64,000 nt of DNA from an uncultured Clostridia bacterium (GCA_934454585.1 CAKSFP010000012.1:13662-77661); one strand, 5' to 3'. Positions 1-8,033 are shown, counted from the first letter of the stretch. Program-made: numbers and translations. Notes: a model not told the origin generated them from the sequence alone.

Positions 1-719
1 GAAACAACTTGACCTTGCCACTCCGCATGAGTGGGGCGCGCACCGAAATGCGCAGTTGTCTCCATGAGGTCGACTTCGTATTCGTCCGCTCTCAACTCCT
101 GCAGCTTGCCGCAAGTCTGATTCACCCCGGTGAGCACCGCTCGGCGCACCGCCGCGTCCAGGGTTGTTGTCTTGCCGGTGGGGTAGCGCACTACAAAGCC
201 TTGCACCGCCGCGCTTTTCACCGCTTGGCGGATTGCCTCGTTGTAGCTGAATGCTCCGCTTGCTATTTGCATATGAGCCACATCGCACGCATTTATGAAT
301 GCGCTCTGTGTTGTCATCGCCGTGGTTTTGGTGATGTTCTTCGCCGCCGTGTATGTCTTTACCCCGGCGGAAAAGAGAATGTCTTTCATCATCGGCGATA
401 TGTTGCGAAACGCTTTCGGGTCAATCCCGGCACTCTCCAGTGCCTCGTTGTCGTAGTTAAAGACTTCCGTCTCTGCCGCTTGGAATGCCTTGCGCACCTC
501 GGCGGCGGTTCTCTTGGTCCTTATCGACACCTCGGTGATGATGTCGTCATAGAGCATACCGCTCTGCTGCAGTTTTTCCGCTTGCCACGCCGCGGTGTCC
601 GTCACGGTGAAGTCGGTTTTCATAATCCGCCGCACCATGTCACGCAGTATGCTCTCTTGCAGTTCCTTGTGTACACTCAGCATATTAAGTCTCATGTCAA
701 GCCATTCGGGAGTAATCAT
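1..719 (-). CDS. Phage minor capsid protein (min_cap2-like), 3' end outside window
   Basis: The reverse-strand frame starts at ATG 719 (MITPEWLDMRLN) and stays open to the window edge, giving about 239 residues. Near the visible end it contains GARPTHAEWQGQVV, which I recognise as the HSGARPxHAxWQG signature of Firmicute phage minor capsid protein 2, a head-assembly protein normally encoded just after the portal. It begins 3 bases beyond the portal stop, so the two are probably translated together. The C-terminal part lies to the left of the window. A long forward ORF over the same bases is an antisense shadow. Confidence 0.8.
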   Translation of the reverse strand, partial: MITPEWLDMRLNMLSVHKELQESILRDMVRRIMKTDFTVTDTAAWQAEKLQQSGMLYDDIITEVSIRTKRTAAEVRKAFQAAETEVFNYDNEALESAGIDPKAFRNISPMMKDILFSAGVKTYTAAKNITKTTAMTTQSAFINACDVAHMQIASGAFSYNEAIRQAVKSAAVQGFVVRYPTGKTTTLDAAVRRAVLTGVNQTCGKLQELRADEYEVDLMETTAHFGARPTHAEWQGQVV

Positions 720-722
720 GCC

Positions 723-2060
723 TTATTCCTCCGCATATTCTGCCGATGCAAGATCCGCGCAGAACTTTTTCGCGGTGTCCTCTGTCTCGTTGAGATAATA
801 TGCTCTTAGCTCCCACGGGGCGTATGCACCGCTCTGAACAAGCTGCAGCCGTCTTGTGAACTCCGTGCCTTTGTCCTCTATAATGCTGTCGTCAAAGTCT
901 ATCTTGACGGTGACATCGCTCTTGTAGTCCATAAACTCAACCAGCGACCGCACAAGACCGATGAGGGCGGATTTTAAGAGTATTTCATGCTTTTTGAGAT
1001 TGCGGAACAGTTCCGACTGCTCCGATACCACCTCTGTCGCCGTTTTGACCTCGTGCCGGGAGTATGAATATCTGTCACTGCCCAGACCGCATTTGTCGCT
1101 GAGCAGATTCAAGCACTGTTGAAGTGCGTCCTTGTGCTCCGTGCCCCTTATGTTCAGGTCAATCTCTTTCGGCATCTGCGTCCCGTCATCCTTGCCGGGG
1201 ATAGCGTAGAACACCGTGTCGTTTGTATCAAACACAGGCTCGGTTATTCCGTCTTTCTCAAGCTGTCTCTGTGCCATTGTCTCCGGCACGATTATTCTCT
1301 TTTTGCCGACCGTGAACTCGTTCATGTAACTGTCATACACAAGGTCAATGCCCCTTATCTCGTCCCACGCATTCGCGAGGATAGATATTCCCAGGGGCGA
1401 ATCATATTCCATGTTGTTGACCGTGTTCGGGCGTATTATCTGAAATTTCGCTTGCATACTGCCCGTGTGCCACTCGCCGAGAACTCCGCTCGGCATTTGC
1501 ATAGGGGCAAAGCCGTCTTTCTCATACAGTCGGTTGTACACCACATATTCGCCGCCGATTATCCTGTGAATGTTCACATAGTAACAGCTAACACCGCCGA
1601 TGACCTTCACCGACACAAAAGCGCACTCGGTTATCGTGCTGCCCGTCCAGCTGATAGGGTATATCATGTCGGCGGTTATGTAGTCAATGTGTATTCTTCC
1701 GTCATTGTCCTTGTACTCCGTAAATGCTCCACTGCCGAATGCAAAGGATTTTTCGATTAAAGCGTTTGCCTCCACATAGAAATTGTTTTCCTCAAACACT
1801 TTATAAATCCGCTCGTTTAATGCGTCATTGTCAACATTAATCTGCACTTTCTCATTCATGAGCAGATTTGCCCAATCCTCACAGATCCGTTTTCCCATTC
1901 TCAGACTTTTTCTTTCTCTGCCGACAAACTGCTTGCCGTTGTATACTTTATAGTTATGGAAACTCGGCACAACGCCCTTGTATATCTCTTTCCACAGGTC
2001 GATGTGTGCTTGCATCACCGTGTCGCATTTGCACCCGACTATTTTCTGTATATCCACCAT
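723..2060 (-). CDS. Phage portal protein, SPP1 gp6-like
   Basis: The protein of 445 aa starts at ATG 2060, chosen because GAGGTGG lies just upstream; an in-frame GTG at 2069 is the alternative. The N-terminal NYKVYNGKQFVGRERKSLRM region, the acidic C-terminus and the position between terminase and minor capsid gene fit the SPP1 gp6-like portal family, which forms the dodecameric DNA entry ring of the head. Mu itself uses a different portal (gp29), so this head module appears to have been exchanged. Family assignment is from recalled sequence pattern and gene order. Confidence 0.8.
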   Translation of the reverse strand: MVDIQKIVGCKCDTVMQAHIDLWKEIYKGVVPSFHNYKVYNGKQFVGRERKSLRMGKRICEDWANLLMNEKVQINVDNDALNERIYKVFEENNFYVEANALIEKSFAFGSGAFTEYKDNDGRIHIDYITADMIYPISWTGSTITECAFVSVKVIGGVSCYYVNIHRIIGGEYVVYNRLYEKDGFAPMQMPSGVLGEWHTGSMQAKFQIIRPNTVNNMEYDSPLGISILANAWDEIRGIDLVYDSYMNEFTVGKKRIIVPETMAQRQLEKDGITEPVFDTNDTVFYAIPGKDDGTQMPKEIDLNIRGTEHKDALQQCLNLLSDKCGLGSDRYSYSRHEVKTATEVVSEQSELFRNLKKHEILLKSALIGLVRSLVEFMDYKSDVTVKIDFDDSIIEDKGTEFTRRLQLVQSGAYAPWELRAYYLNETEDTAKKFCADLASAEYAEE

Positions 2061-2070
2061 ATTAACCACC

Positions 2071-3531
2071 TCACAATACTATCATCGTATCCATATACGG
2101 TTCAATGCTGTACTCGCTTGCGTCCAGACTGTCCACATTGTATGACCCGTTGTCAAGCCGCTTGTCCTTGAATACATTCGATTCCCACACCGCCTCTTGG
2201 TATGCCTTGATAAGGTGTGTGCAGCCTTTGCATATCTTGTACCTGTCAAAACTCATCAGCCTGTTGGTGAACCGTATACGCTCAATCGGCAGATTCTTTC
2301 GGGCATTGATTACGCTCACGCTCAAGCCTTCTCGCGCCGCTGCCATTCTCAAGCCTTTAATAAGCGTTGATTCTGCGCTGTCGCAGTATGCCTCGTGCAC
2401 CCTGTATCTGCTCTGTGCCCTTCGGGCGAAAGATATAAACTCCCTCTCAAGCTCTGCCGGGGATATCTGCTTTTTAAGATAAAATTCATCCAGTGTGATT
2501 GCCTGTTCAAAGCCTTTTGTGAATCCTGTGAGGACAAACGCATGAGCCGACTGCGTGCCGCCGAAATCCACGCCAATTGTCGCGAATTTGATTTCTTCCG
2601 ACGCTACTCCGTCTATGATATATCTTTGCGGATTGTCTGCAAAAAGCGGATAGATAACACCCTCTGCCGCTTTCCACAAGCCGAGTATGAACCTGTCATA
2701 ATCCACTCCGACATATTCCTTTTTGATTTTGCTCACATAATCACCGGCGAGAAATGTGTTGTCGTCTATCGTGTATTTGAGATTGAGCAAATCAAGCTCA
2801 TCCGCGCGGTCAAGGTATTTCATCTTGAGCCAGTGCGTAGGTCTGTCGGGGTTTGTCGTGCCGAGTAGAAACGCTCTTTCAACCGATAATCGGGAGAGCA
2901 GCATCCTGAAGAAATTCTCGTCAAGCAGAGTTATCTCGTCGCAGTACGCTCCGGCGAGTGTCATGCCTCGGATTTTATCTTCACTCAGCACATTGTCCGC
3001 ACCCTCAAGATATATCTTTCTGCCGAATAGCTGTGCCTCTTTCCTCGGCACGCTGTACATGAAGTTTTCACTACCCACAAGTTCCTGCAGCAACTCAAGG
3101 CAGTTACGCTTGAGCGTTGTCAGTGTTCTGCCGACCATTATGCCGCGCTCGTTGTAGTCTCTGGTGCTTATCATCAGCGCCCAGAGTATAAGGCTTATGT
3201 ATGTCTTGCCGCTGCGGACGCTGCCGTCCAGTATGTTCAGTCGGCGGAATCCGCCGTTTTTCAACAGCATCACGGATTCCATCTGTTTCGGCGTGAATAT
3301 CTTCCGCCAGTCGTCACTCTCATATCCGCCGGATACCGCGGACAAAAACTGTGCGCATTTTCCGTTTCTCAAAAACTCATCATCACCCGTTAAAAAACCG
3401 TTAAAATTTTTAGGTTCAAATCCGAGCGCTTTTGAAAATTTTTTTGAAAAACCGTCGTCACTTTTTTTATTTTTTCTCTCGGCTAAAGTCTGAGTGAACT
3501 TTTTTATGCCGTATCGCTTTGAATTAATCAT
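2071..3531 (-). CDS. terL: Phage terminase large subunit
   Basis: This 486-aa protein has a Walker A motif GSVRSGKT (about residues 103 to 110), a Walker B-like segment AGAYCDEI and a C-terminal nuclease half starting at TIGVDFGGTQ with a later YCDSAE acidic site. That is the order expected for a packaging ATPase/nuclease of the PBSX/Terminase_6 type. It starts at ATG 3531 behind GAGGG. It is preceded by about 490 bases of structured non-coding leader, which is unusual inside a packed phage operon, and is followed 10 bases later by the portal gene. Confidence 0.88.
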   Translation of the reverse strand: MINSKRYGIKKFTQTLAERKNKKSDDGFSKKFSKALGFEPKNFNGFLTGDDEFLRNGKCAQFLSAVSGGYESDDWRKIFTPKQMESVMLLKNGGFRRLNILDGSVRSGKTYISLILWALMISTRDYNERGIMVGRTLTTLKRNCLELLQELVGSENFMYSVPRKEAQLFGRKIYLEGADNVLSEDKIRGMTLAGAYCDEITLLDENFFRMLLSRLSVERAFLLGTTNPDRPTHWLKMKYLDRADELDLLNLKYTIDDNTFLAGDYVSKIKKEYVGVDYDRFILGLWKAAEGVIYPLFADNPQRYIIDGVASEEIKFATIGVDFGGTQSAHAFVLTGFTKGFEQAITLDEFYLKKQISPAELEREFISFARRAQSRYRVHEAYCDSAESTLIKGLRMAAAREGLSVSVINARKNLPIERIRFTNRLMSFDRYKICKGCTHLIKAYQEAVWESNVFKDKRLDNGSYNVDSLDASEYSIEPYMDTMIVL

Positions 3532-4020
3532 AATTGACCCTCATTTTTTGATTTTAAGCCGATTTTGACTTTTGAACATCTCTGTTTACTCTTAAAATTT
3601 TTTAACGGCGCTTAAAAGCCGTTTAACAGCTGTTAAACACATTCGCGTTTCACTTGCAAACAAAAAAGACACATGGAATTAAAAAATCGGCGTTTTTTGC
3701 CCAGATTTTTGTCTTTTTGCTCTGTCAAAAAGCAAAAAATCAAAAAATGCAGGCTGCGCCGGTTGATTTTTTAATGATTTTTTAACGGTTTTTTAATTCT
3801 GTTAAAATTCCGTTAAAATTCACTTTCAAATCAACTGATTTTAATTCTATGTGTCTCCGACCGTGTCCCGGGGACGAATCAACCCGTGAACCGTATCTTT
3901 GATTTTTAATCTGCCGACCCTCATAGGTTCGGAGTGTGTATTATATTTTGTGTGAACGAGTTCTGCGCTACCGCACAGCTGTCCGAGTGAGCCAAAATAT
4001 AATACATATTCCGAACCGGT
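3532..4020 (-). promoter_or_regulatory. Structured non-coding leader upstream of terminase
   Basis: These 489 bases carry no credible gene on either strand. Read leftward they hold a large palindromic element (3926 to 4017), then several short inverted repeats built on TTTAACnGTTAAA-type words, for example the GTTTAACAGCTGTTAAAC palindrome near 3622 to 3639, and A/T-rich hairpins. Because the leader lies directly between a NusG-like gene and the head/packaging genes, it could hold terminators or an antitermination signal, or a late promoter. The function is inferred; the structures are visible. Confidence 0.5.
3926..4017. repeat. Palindromic element, loop family copy 1
   Basis: Twenty-five-base arms (3926 to 3950 and 3993 to 4017) pair throughout except for two G-T wobbles, around a 42-base loop that contains GAGTTCTGCGCTACCGCAC and GTCCGAGT. 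The same loop, with different but self-complementary arms, recurs at 5914 to 6004 and, inverted, at 27211 to 27285 and about 32096 to 32170. It lies immediately 3' of the NusG-like gene stop on the leftward transcript. Confidence 0.8.
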
Positions 4021-4473
4021 CTACATATCATACCCGAATGTAATCTTGTGCACCTTCCCGAATAGTTGAAACATAAGCGTTATTCTCCGCTGTCTCTTGT
4101 CAACCCCGGCAATGATGCATTTCTTTATCATCGGCGATGTCGCTTTCAGAATCGGCAGTGCCTCACCGCCGTTGGTGATGAATCTCACAAATTCCGCATC
4201 ACTTTCGCATAGGCTCTCCGGGCCGTCCGCCCCGAGCCACCCCGTCACACGGTTTGTTTTCCTTACGGCATAGTATGTCTCGTCCGTCAGCGGTGCTGCC
4301 GTCTCCACAAACACATATCCGGGAATAATAACATACTCCGTCCTGTGCCAGTCTCCGCACCGCCGTATGTACATTGTTTTCTTCGGCAAGTGTGCCGCTA
4401 TGCCCGGCAGCTTGTTAAGTTCGCCCTTGACATAGTCCTCGCTCCCCGTGGGGCACTTGATACAATAAATCAT
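4021..4473 (-). CDS. NusG/LoaP-like transcription elongation factor
   Basis: The 150-aa protein begins MIYCIKCPTGSEDYV and continues with a basic stretch and YVIIPGYVFVE, the pattern of an NGN domain that binds RNA polymerase in NusG, RfaH and LoaP proteins. The C-terminal part (about 105 to 150) could be the small KOW-like barrel. The start ATG overlaps the preceding stop (ATGA). Phage or accessory NusG paralogues of this class usually act as operon-specific antiterminators, and here the gene directly precedes a long structured leader before the packaging genes. Specific function is inferred. Confidence 0.72.
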   Translation of the reverse strand: MIYCIKCPTGSEDYVKGELNKLPGIAAHLPKKTMYIRRCGDWHRTEYVIIPGYVFVETAAPLTDETYYAVRKTNRVTGWLGADGPESLCESDAEFVRFITNGGEALPILKATSPMIKKCIIAGVDKRQRRITLMFQLFGKVHKITFGYDM

Positions 4474-5021
4474 TGCTTTGCCTCCCTCTGCTTCTGATTG
4501 AGGTATTTCTCCAGCTGCCTGTATAGCTGCGGATTCTCCTGCGCCATGGTGTCGAATATCATGTCTTTCACATAGTCGAATCCTCTGTCAAGCAACTCCT
4601 TGCTCTCAATGTCTATTTTGTTCTTGTACGCCGCGGCTCTTGTGAGCGCGGTCGCCTGTCCGATTAGTTTTACCGGGTCGATGTCTTTCCATCGCTCCTC
4701 CGGCGTTGCATTAATCGCCTCAAGCACATTGTGACTTAAAAGCCGAATTATTCCCTCTGTCGTGTCCAGATTCGGATACTTGCTCATCTCGTCCATGAGC
4801 ACGCGAAAATTCTCCTGTGCCATTTTGAGTGTGGATGCGCTTTCGTTGAGGTTCGCCGCGTGTCGTTGTACGCTTGATATGCTTATCTCATATCCTCTCT
4901 CGCGTATGTAATTTGCAATGTTGCGGTAGGTCACTGTCGGGTCAAGCATCATCTGTTCCACGGTCGTCTTGACATCGAACGGCAGCCTGTCCACCTTTGA
5001 GCACTTTCGATTCTTTCCCAT
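4470..5021 (-). CDS. DUF3486 (Mu gp27-like), probable small terminase
   Basis: The N-terminus MGKNRKCSKVDRLPFDVK matches the start of DUF3486/Mu gp27 proteins, which are thought to be the DNA-recognition small terminase of Mu-like phages. A predicted helix-turn-helix follows (residues about 30 to 60, TYRNIANYIRERGYEISISS), then a helical region, for 183 aa in total. It begins at ATG 5021 behind GGAGGTG and overlaps the NusG-like gene by 4 bases. Position downstream of gp25/26-like genes supports the call. Confidence 0.72.
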   Translation of the reverse strand: MGKNRKCSKVDRLPFDVKTTVEQMMLDPTVTYRNIANYIRERGYEISISSVQRHAANLNESASTLKMAQENFRVLMDEMSKYPNLDTTEGIIRLLSHNVLEAINATPEERWKDIDPVKLIGQATALTRAAAYKNKIDIESKELLDRGFDYVKDMIFDTMAQENPQLYRQLEKYLNQKQREAKQ

Positions 5022-5025
5022 GGCA

Positions 5026-5358
5026 TCACACCTCCACCATGTTGTCGCTCATGCCTCCGGCAAGCAGTCTGATTCCCTTTGCGGTCACCTTTGCCTCACA
5101 GTCCTTGTATGACGCGTCCGCAATGTCCGCCAACTCTTTGCTGACAATGTCGCGCAGCTGAATGTATCCGCACATACTCAAAAAATTGAGCGCGTCCACA
5201 AACTCACCCGTTTCAACACCGCTCTCCTCGAGGATAGACTGCACCACATCAAGCTTGTTGTACTTTTCTCTCAATATATTGATAGTCCGCAGCACCGCGC
5301 CGTTTGCTTTTCTAAACGATGCCGATGCTGCTTTCTTGAGCATTTCGTCCTTGTTCAT
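5026..5358 (-). CDS. Mu gp26-like small protein with winged-helix pattern
   Basis: This 110-aa protein has alternating helices with VDALNFLSMCGYIQLRD and KVTAKGIRLLAGG segments that look like a winged-helix fold (the last part resembles the KITxKGI wing common in such domains). In Mu-like genomes a small protein of this kind (gp26) lies between gp25 and gp27. It starts 5 bases after the previous stop. I assign it mainly from order and size, and the biochemical role is unknown. Confidence 0.55.
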   Translation of the reverse strand: MNKDEMLKKAASASFRKANGAVLRTINILREKYNKLDVVQSILEESGVETGEFVDALNFLSMCGYIQLRDIVSKELADIADASYKDCEAKVTAKGIRLLAGGMSDNMVEV

Positions 5359-5363
5359 GTCCC

Positions 5364-5735
5364 TTATCCTTTCTGCTTGAGCAATCTGTCAAGCTTGTCA
5401 TCCACCTTTGCCGCGTTTCTGTCCATCTTGTCCTCCAGACGGTCAAATTTGTGGTTTATCTGTGCCATACTCCGCACAAACTCATCACGGCTCAGATAGT
5501 CGCCTTTGACTGTTTCTAAGTCCTTTGTGAGCTTTTCGATAGCCTTTGTGTTCGCAAGCGTGTCCTTGTTGGATGCCTCCGCCTTGGTCTGCGCGTCCTT
5601 TATTCCGCTCACCTTGTCCTCGACATCTTTCAGCCTGTTCATGGTTTGCCTGAGGAAATATCCTATAATACCGAGCGGCACGGTAACACACAGTCCGGCA
5701 ATTACTAAATATACATGATTAACTACAGCATTCAT
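5364..5735 (-). CDS. Membrane-anchored coiled-coil protein (Mu gp25/DUF2730-like)
   Basis: Residues about 7 to 27 form one hydrophobic segment (VYLVIAGLCVTVPLGIIGYF). It is followed by a long charged heptad region with repeated KLxK/DRLxD patterns to residue 123, so the product is a single-pass coiled-coil protein. The location fits Mu gp25, but holin- or spanin-accessory proteins have similar shape. The gene starts at ATG 5735 behind GAGGTG and is the first gene of the leftward middle/late block. Confidence 0.6.
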   Translation of the reverse strand: MNAVVNHVYLVIAGLCVTVPLGIIGYFLRQTMNRLKDVEDKVSGIKDAQTKAEASNKDTLANTKAIEKLTKDLETVKGDYLSRDEFVRSMAQINHKFDRLEDKMDRNAAKVDDKLDRLLKQKG

Positions 5736-5843
5736 TTTCGCACCTCGCTTAAGCCGTTCGTCTTTATAAATTAATTTTACCTTATATATCGGTTTGTGTT
5801 CAAATTATATATTTGACGAAATTTTATACACTTTCCAGATATA

Positions 5844-5893
5844 GCCTCCCTTGCCTAAAGGGAGGGGGACCGCGTTAGCGGTGGAGGGATTCA
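5844..5893. repeat. A-type hairpin repeat, copy 1
   Basis: Two adjacent stem-loops: CCTCCCTTgcctAAAGGGAGG followed by ACCGCgttaGCGGT and then GGAGGGATTC. An almost identical unit is present at 8076 to 8126 and a related one at 27110 to 27164. This motif class is frequent between genes in Clostridia genomes. It lies between transcription units of the prophage. Confidence 0.75.
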
Positions 5894-5913
5894 ACATTCT
5901 CTTCATAGCCAAA

Positions 5914-6004
5914 GGACGGGTGTGTATTATTTATTCTTAGGCGACGAGTTCAGCGCTACCGCACTGCTGTCCGAGTCGCAAGAATAAATAATACATATCC
6001 GTCC
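5914..6004. repeat. Palindromic element, loop family copy 2
   Basis: Twenty-five-base arms (5914 to 5938 and 5980 to 6004) surround a 41-base loop with GAGTTCAGCGCTACCGCAC. Outer and inner parts of the arms differ from copy 1 but remain complementary. The two G-T wobbles fall at the same arm positions (GTGTG versus ATATG). Confidence 0.8.
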
Positions 6005-6024
6005 GGAATATATTTTATAAATGC

Positions 6025-6053
6025 AAAAACCGCCCGAATCTCTCCGAGCGGTC
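6025..6053 (-). terminator. Probable intrinsic terminator after mor
   Basis: On the reverse strand the sequence reads ACCGCTCGGAGAGATTCGGGCGGT followed by TTTTT, a GC-rich stem-loop with a U tract a few bases after the mor stop. It probably ends the early/middle leftward transcript. Confidence 0.7.
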
Positions 6054-6064
6054 TTTCCGTTTTC

Positions 6065-6391
6065 TTATTCATCTTCAAAAAATCTTACCTGGTCCGGCAG
6101 CGGTCTGCTCCGCACTTCATTGATGTGTTCCGACACTATCTGCCGTATCTGCGTTTTTGTCAGGTTATATTTTTTTGCCAACTCGCCGAAATTGTACCCG
6201 TCAAAATCCGCTTTAATCTTGCCGTTCCTCACGGGGCGCGTGATTGCCTCAATCTTCGGGAAATATACTTGCTCACCGCCGTATATCTCCGCAACAAGCA
6301 GTGTCGCCTCAATGCCGATAACTCCGGCAAGCTGTTCGTATACCTCCGGCAACTCCTCCAGTTCCACACCCTCGTATTTTTTCTCATCCAT
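6065..6391 (-). CDS. mor: Mor-family transcription activator
   Basis: The 108-aa protein has an N-terminal helical dimerisation part (AGVIGIEATLLVAEIYGGEQVYFPK) and a C-terminal helix-turn-helix (residues about 78 to 96, ELAKKYNLTKTQIRQIV), the layout of Mor/C activators that switch on middle and late Mu promoters. The start is taken as ATG 6391 with AAAGGGTG upstream; GTG 6400 and ATG 6397 are alternatives. It follows GemA directly, as in Mu relatives, and is closed by a terminator. Confidence 0.85.
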   Translation of the reverse strand: MDEKKYEGVELEELPEVYEQLAGVIGIEATLLVAEIYGGEQVYFPKIEAITRPVRNGKIKADFDGYNFGELAKKYNLTKTQIRQIVSEHINEVRSRPLPDQVRFFEDE

Positions 6392-6396
6392 ACGCA

Positions 6397-6822
6397 TCAC
6401 CCTTTCTTTGCTTTGGCATTGCGGATATATCGTTTAATCATCTCCGTTATTGCTTGCGCCTGTTCGCTTGTCACCCATGCAAACGGCTTTTTGCGCACCG
6501 CGTCCATGCCTGTCACTTTCTTAATGATGCCTATAAGCCTGTCGCCGATTTCCGCATCGGACGGACTCACCTTTGCCAGTTCATACATCAGCCGCCATAT
6601 CTTTTTCTCCTGTCCGACGGAGATTTTGCATGACTCAAACGCCCTCGCAAGTTCTTTCTTCACCGCCTCCGCCTCGGCATATGTCAGCTGACTTATAGAT
6701 TCCTTGCCGCAGACTGCATATACAAGCGCGTGGAGGTTGTCATCCCTTGTCCCGTCACTCAGTCCGAGATTCTTCGCACGCGCATATATGCACGCTCTCT
6801 GTTTGTTATTTAAGGAATCCAC
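6397..6822 (-). CDS. gemA: GemA-like (Mu gp16, DUF1018) regulatory protein
   Basis: The region LNNKQRACIYARAKNLGL and the later WRLMYELAKVSP and LIGIIKKVTGMD segments are typical of the GemA/gp16 family, which affects early/middle regulation and host DNA topology in Mu-like phages. The annotated start is GTG 6822, chosen because AGAGAGGA lies 6 bases upstream; a longer reading to 6894 would overlap the preceding gene extensively. The protein is 141 aa and overlaps its upstream neighbour by 17 bases. Confidence 0.78.
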   Translation of the reverse strand: MDSLNNKQRACIYARAKNLGLSDGTRDDNLHALVYAVCGKESISQLTYAEAEAVKKELARAFESCKISVGQEKKIWRLMYELAKVSPSDAEIGDRLIGIIKKVTGMDAVRKKPFAWVTSEQAQAITEMIKRYIRNAKAKKG

Positions 6823-7087
6823 GCTTAATCCTCTCTTGCTCAATGTCGTTGTGGATTCTCTCGGCACATCTGCGGCATATGAGCCGATATCCATACATTT
6901 TCAAGCCGTCATATCCTCCGCAAAAAGCGCACGGATAATCAATTCTGCGGATGATGATTGCGTCTCTGCCGTCACTGACCTCCATTTCCACTCCGCACGG
7001 CTTGATTAATCCGATTTCTTTCCTTATATCCTGCAATATTGTCAGCCCGAATGTCGATGTCAGCTGCGATACTCTTTTAAGTCCCAT
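6806..7087 (-). CDS. AbrB/SpoVT-like protein with C-terminal zinc-binding cysteines
   Basis: Residues about 6 to 50 (VSQLTSTFGLTILQDIRKEI to SDGRDAIIIRR) follow the swapped-hairpin AbrB/MazE pattern of a small DNA-binding domain. The remainder carries two CxxC pairs (CAFC and CRRC) that could bind one zinc ion. The length is 93 aa, with a GAGGAGG RBS before ATG 7087. It lies between the transposition ATPase and gemA and is probably an early transcription factor. The combination of the two motifs is seen directly; the regulatory role is inferred. Confidence 0.6.
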   Translation of the reverse strand: MGLKRVSQLTSTFGLTILQDIRKEIGLIKPCGVEMEVSDGRDAIIIRRIDYPCAFCGGYDGLKMYGYRLICRRCAERIHNDIEQERIKRGFLK

Positions 7088-7100
7088 TTTTAGTTCCTCC

Positions 7101-8033
7101 TCATATGCTCATTTCCATTTCTTTTGCCATCGCTACAAGACCCTCATATGTCACATTCTCGTTGTCGAGCGCGTTGCTGTACAGATTGCACGCTCCGCGC
7201 AGTGCCTGTCTGCTGCGCGCCACGGCGAGTACAAACTCCACAGACCGCTCATCATCCTTGATGTCGGGGCAGAGCAGTTCAATGTCTTTCTTGGTTATCT
7301 GCCGCGTGTAATATTGCTTGTTCTGCTTTGTCCGGTTCATTATCTGTGCAAAATCCGCTCTCTTGTTCCCGGCAAGATTGCAAGCTGTCTCCATGTTTCC
7401 CACGAACACCACGCCCAGTGTCTGACCTTTGTCCGCGAAATAATCCGAAAACGCCCTCAAACTCTCAATCGTCTTAATCGGCAAGTGCTGACTTTCGTCA
7501 AAGATGAGCACCATCTTGTCGCGCAGCTTGGTTGCAATGGCGAACCATAACTCATCAATGCTCTTTGCGCTCACTCCCAGCCTGTCAGCAAGCACTTTCA
7601 AAACGCTTTTAGGACCCTTTACACACGGATTAACCGTGATTGCAATAGCTAAATTCGGGTTGTCGCTTACGAATTTCTGCACCGCCTTTGTCTTGCCCAC
7701 TCCGGCGTCTCCGCAAGCTATCGCAAGACCGCCCTTAAGCTGACAGTTCTTTATGATTGCATATACATTCTGACTGATAGATGTCGGCACATAATCCGCT
7801 GTCACTCCGGCACTCGCCCTGTCATCGGCAAGTTCCACCGTACTGAGGTAGTTGTTGAGTATTTCATAGTACTTGTCCGCATTCCCCTTGTATTTGCCGT
7901 TTTTAAGTGATGATATAACCGAACTTGACACTCCCGTCAACTCCCCGGTCTTATTAATGCTTATTCCTTTAGATTTCGCAAGCAGATTCAGCTTGCGCAT
8001 GATTTCCTGTCTTTGTTCTTCACTGTACATCAT
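7101..8033 (-). CDS. MuB-like transposition ATPase (AAA+)
   Basis: The 310-aa protein has an N-terminal helix-turn-helix (residues about 20 to 50) and then an AAA core with Walker A GDAGVGKT at 108 to 115 and Walker B MVLIFDE ending at D179/E180. This matches MuB, which binds target DNA, delivers it to the transposase and gives target immunity. It starts at one of two tandem ATGs behind GGGAGGAG and is encoded immediately downstream of the transposase, as expected. Confidence 0.88.
   Translation of the reverse strand: MMYSEEQRQEIMRKLNLLAKSKGISINKTGELTGVSSSVISSLKNGKYKGNADKYYEILNNYLSTVELADDRASAGVTADYVPTSISQNVYAIIKNCQLKGGLAIACGDAGVGKTKAVQKFVSDNPNLAIAITVNPCVKGPKSVLKVLADRLGVSAKSIDELWFAIATKLRDKMVLIFDESQHLPIKTIESLRAFSDYFADKGQTLGVVFVGNMETACNLAGNKRADFAQIMNRTKQNKQYYTRQITKKDIELLCPDIKDDERSVEFVLAVARSRQALRGACNLYSNALDNENVTYEGLVAMAKEMEMSI

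Larger units (their letters stand above)
5736..6064. other. Intergenic region between mor and the late block
   Basis: No gene is visible. Reading leftward it contains the terminator after mor, then the palindromic element at 5914 to 6004, the A-type hairpin repeat at 5844 to 5893, and an A/T-rich stretch (5750 to 5830) with TATAAT-like words just before the gp25-like gene. The last stretch is where a Mor-dependent promoter would be expected, but no -35 box is convincing. Confidence 0.5.

Noticed and set aside
9..809. 266-codon forward ORF at the left edge
   Set aside because: The reverse strand encodes the GARPTHAEWQG capsid signature in a coupled phage operon, which explains the open frame opposite.
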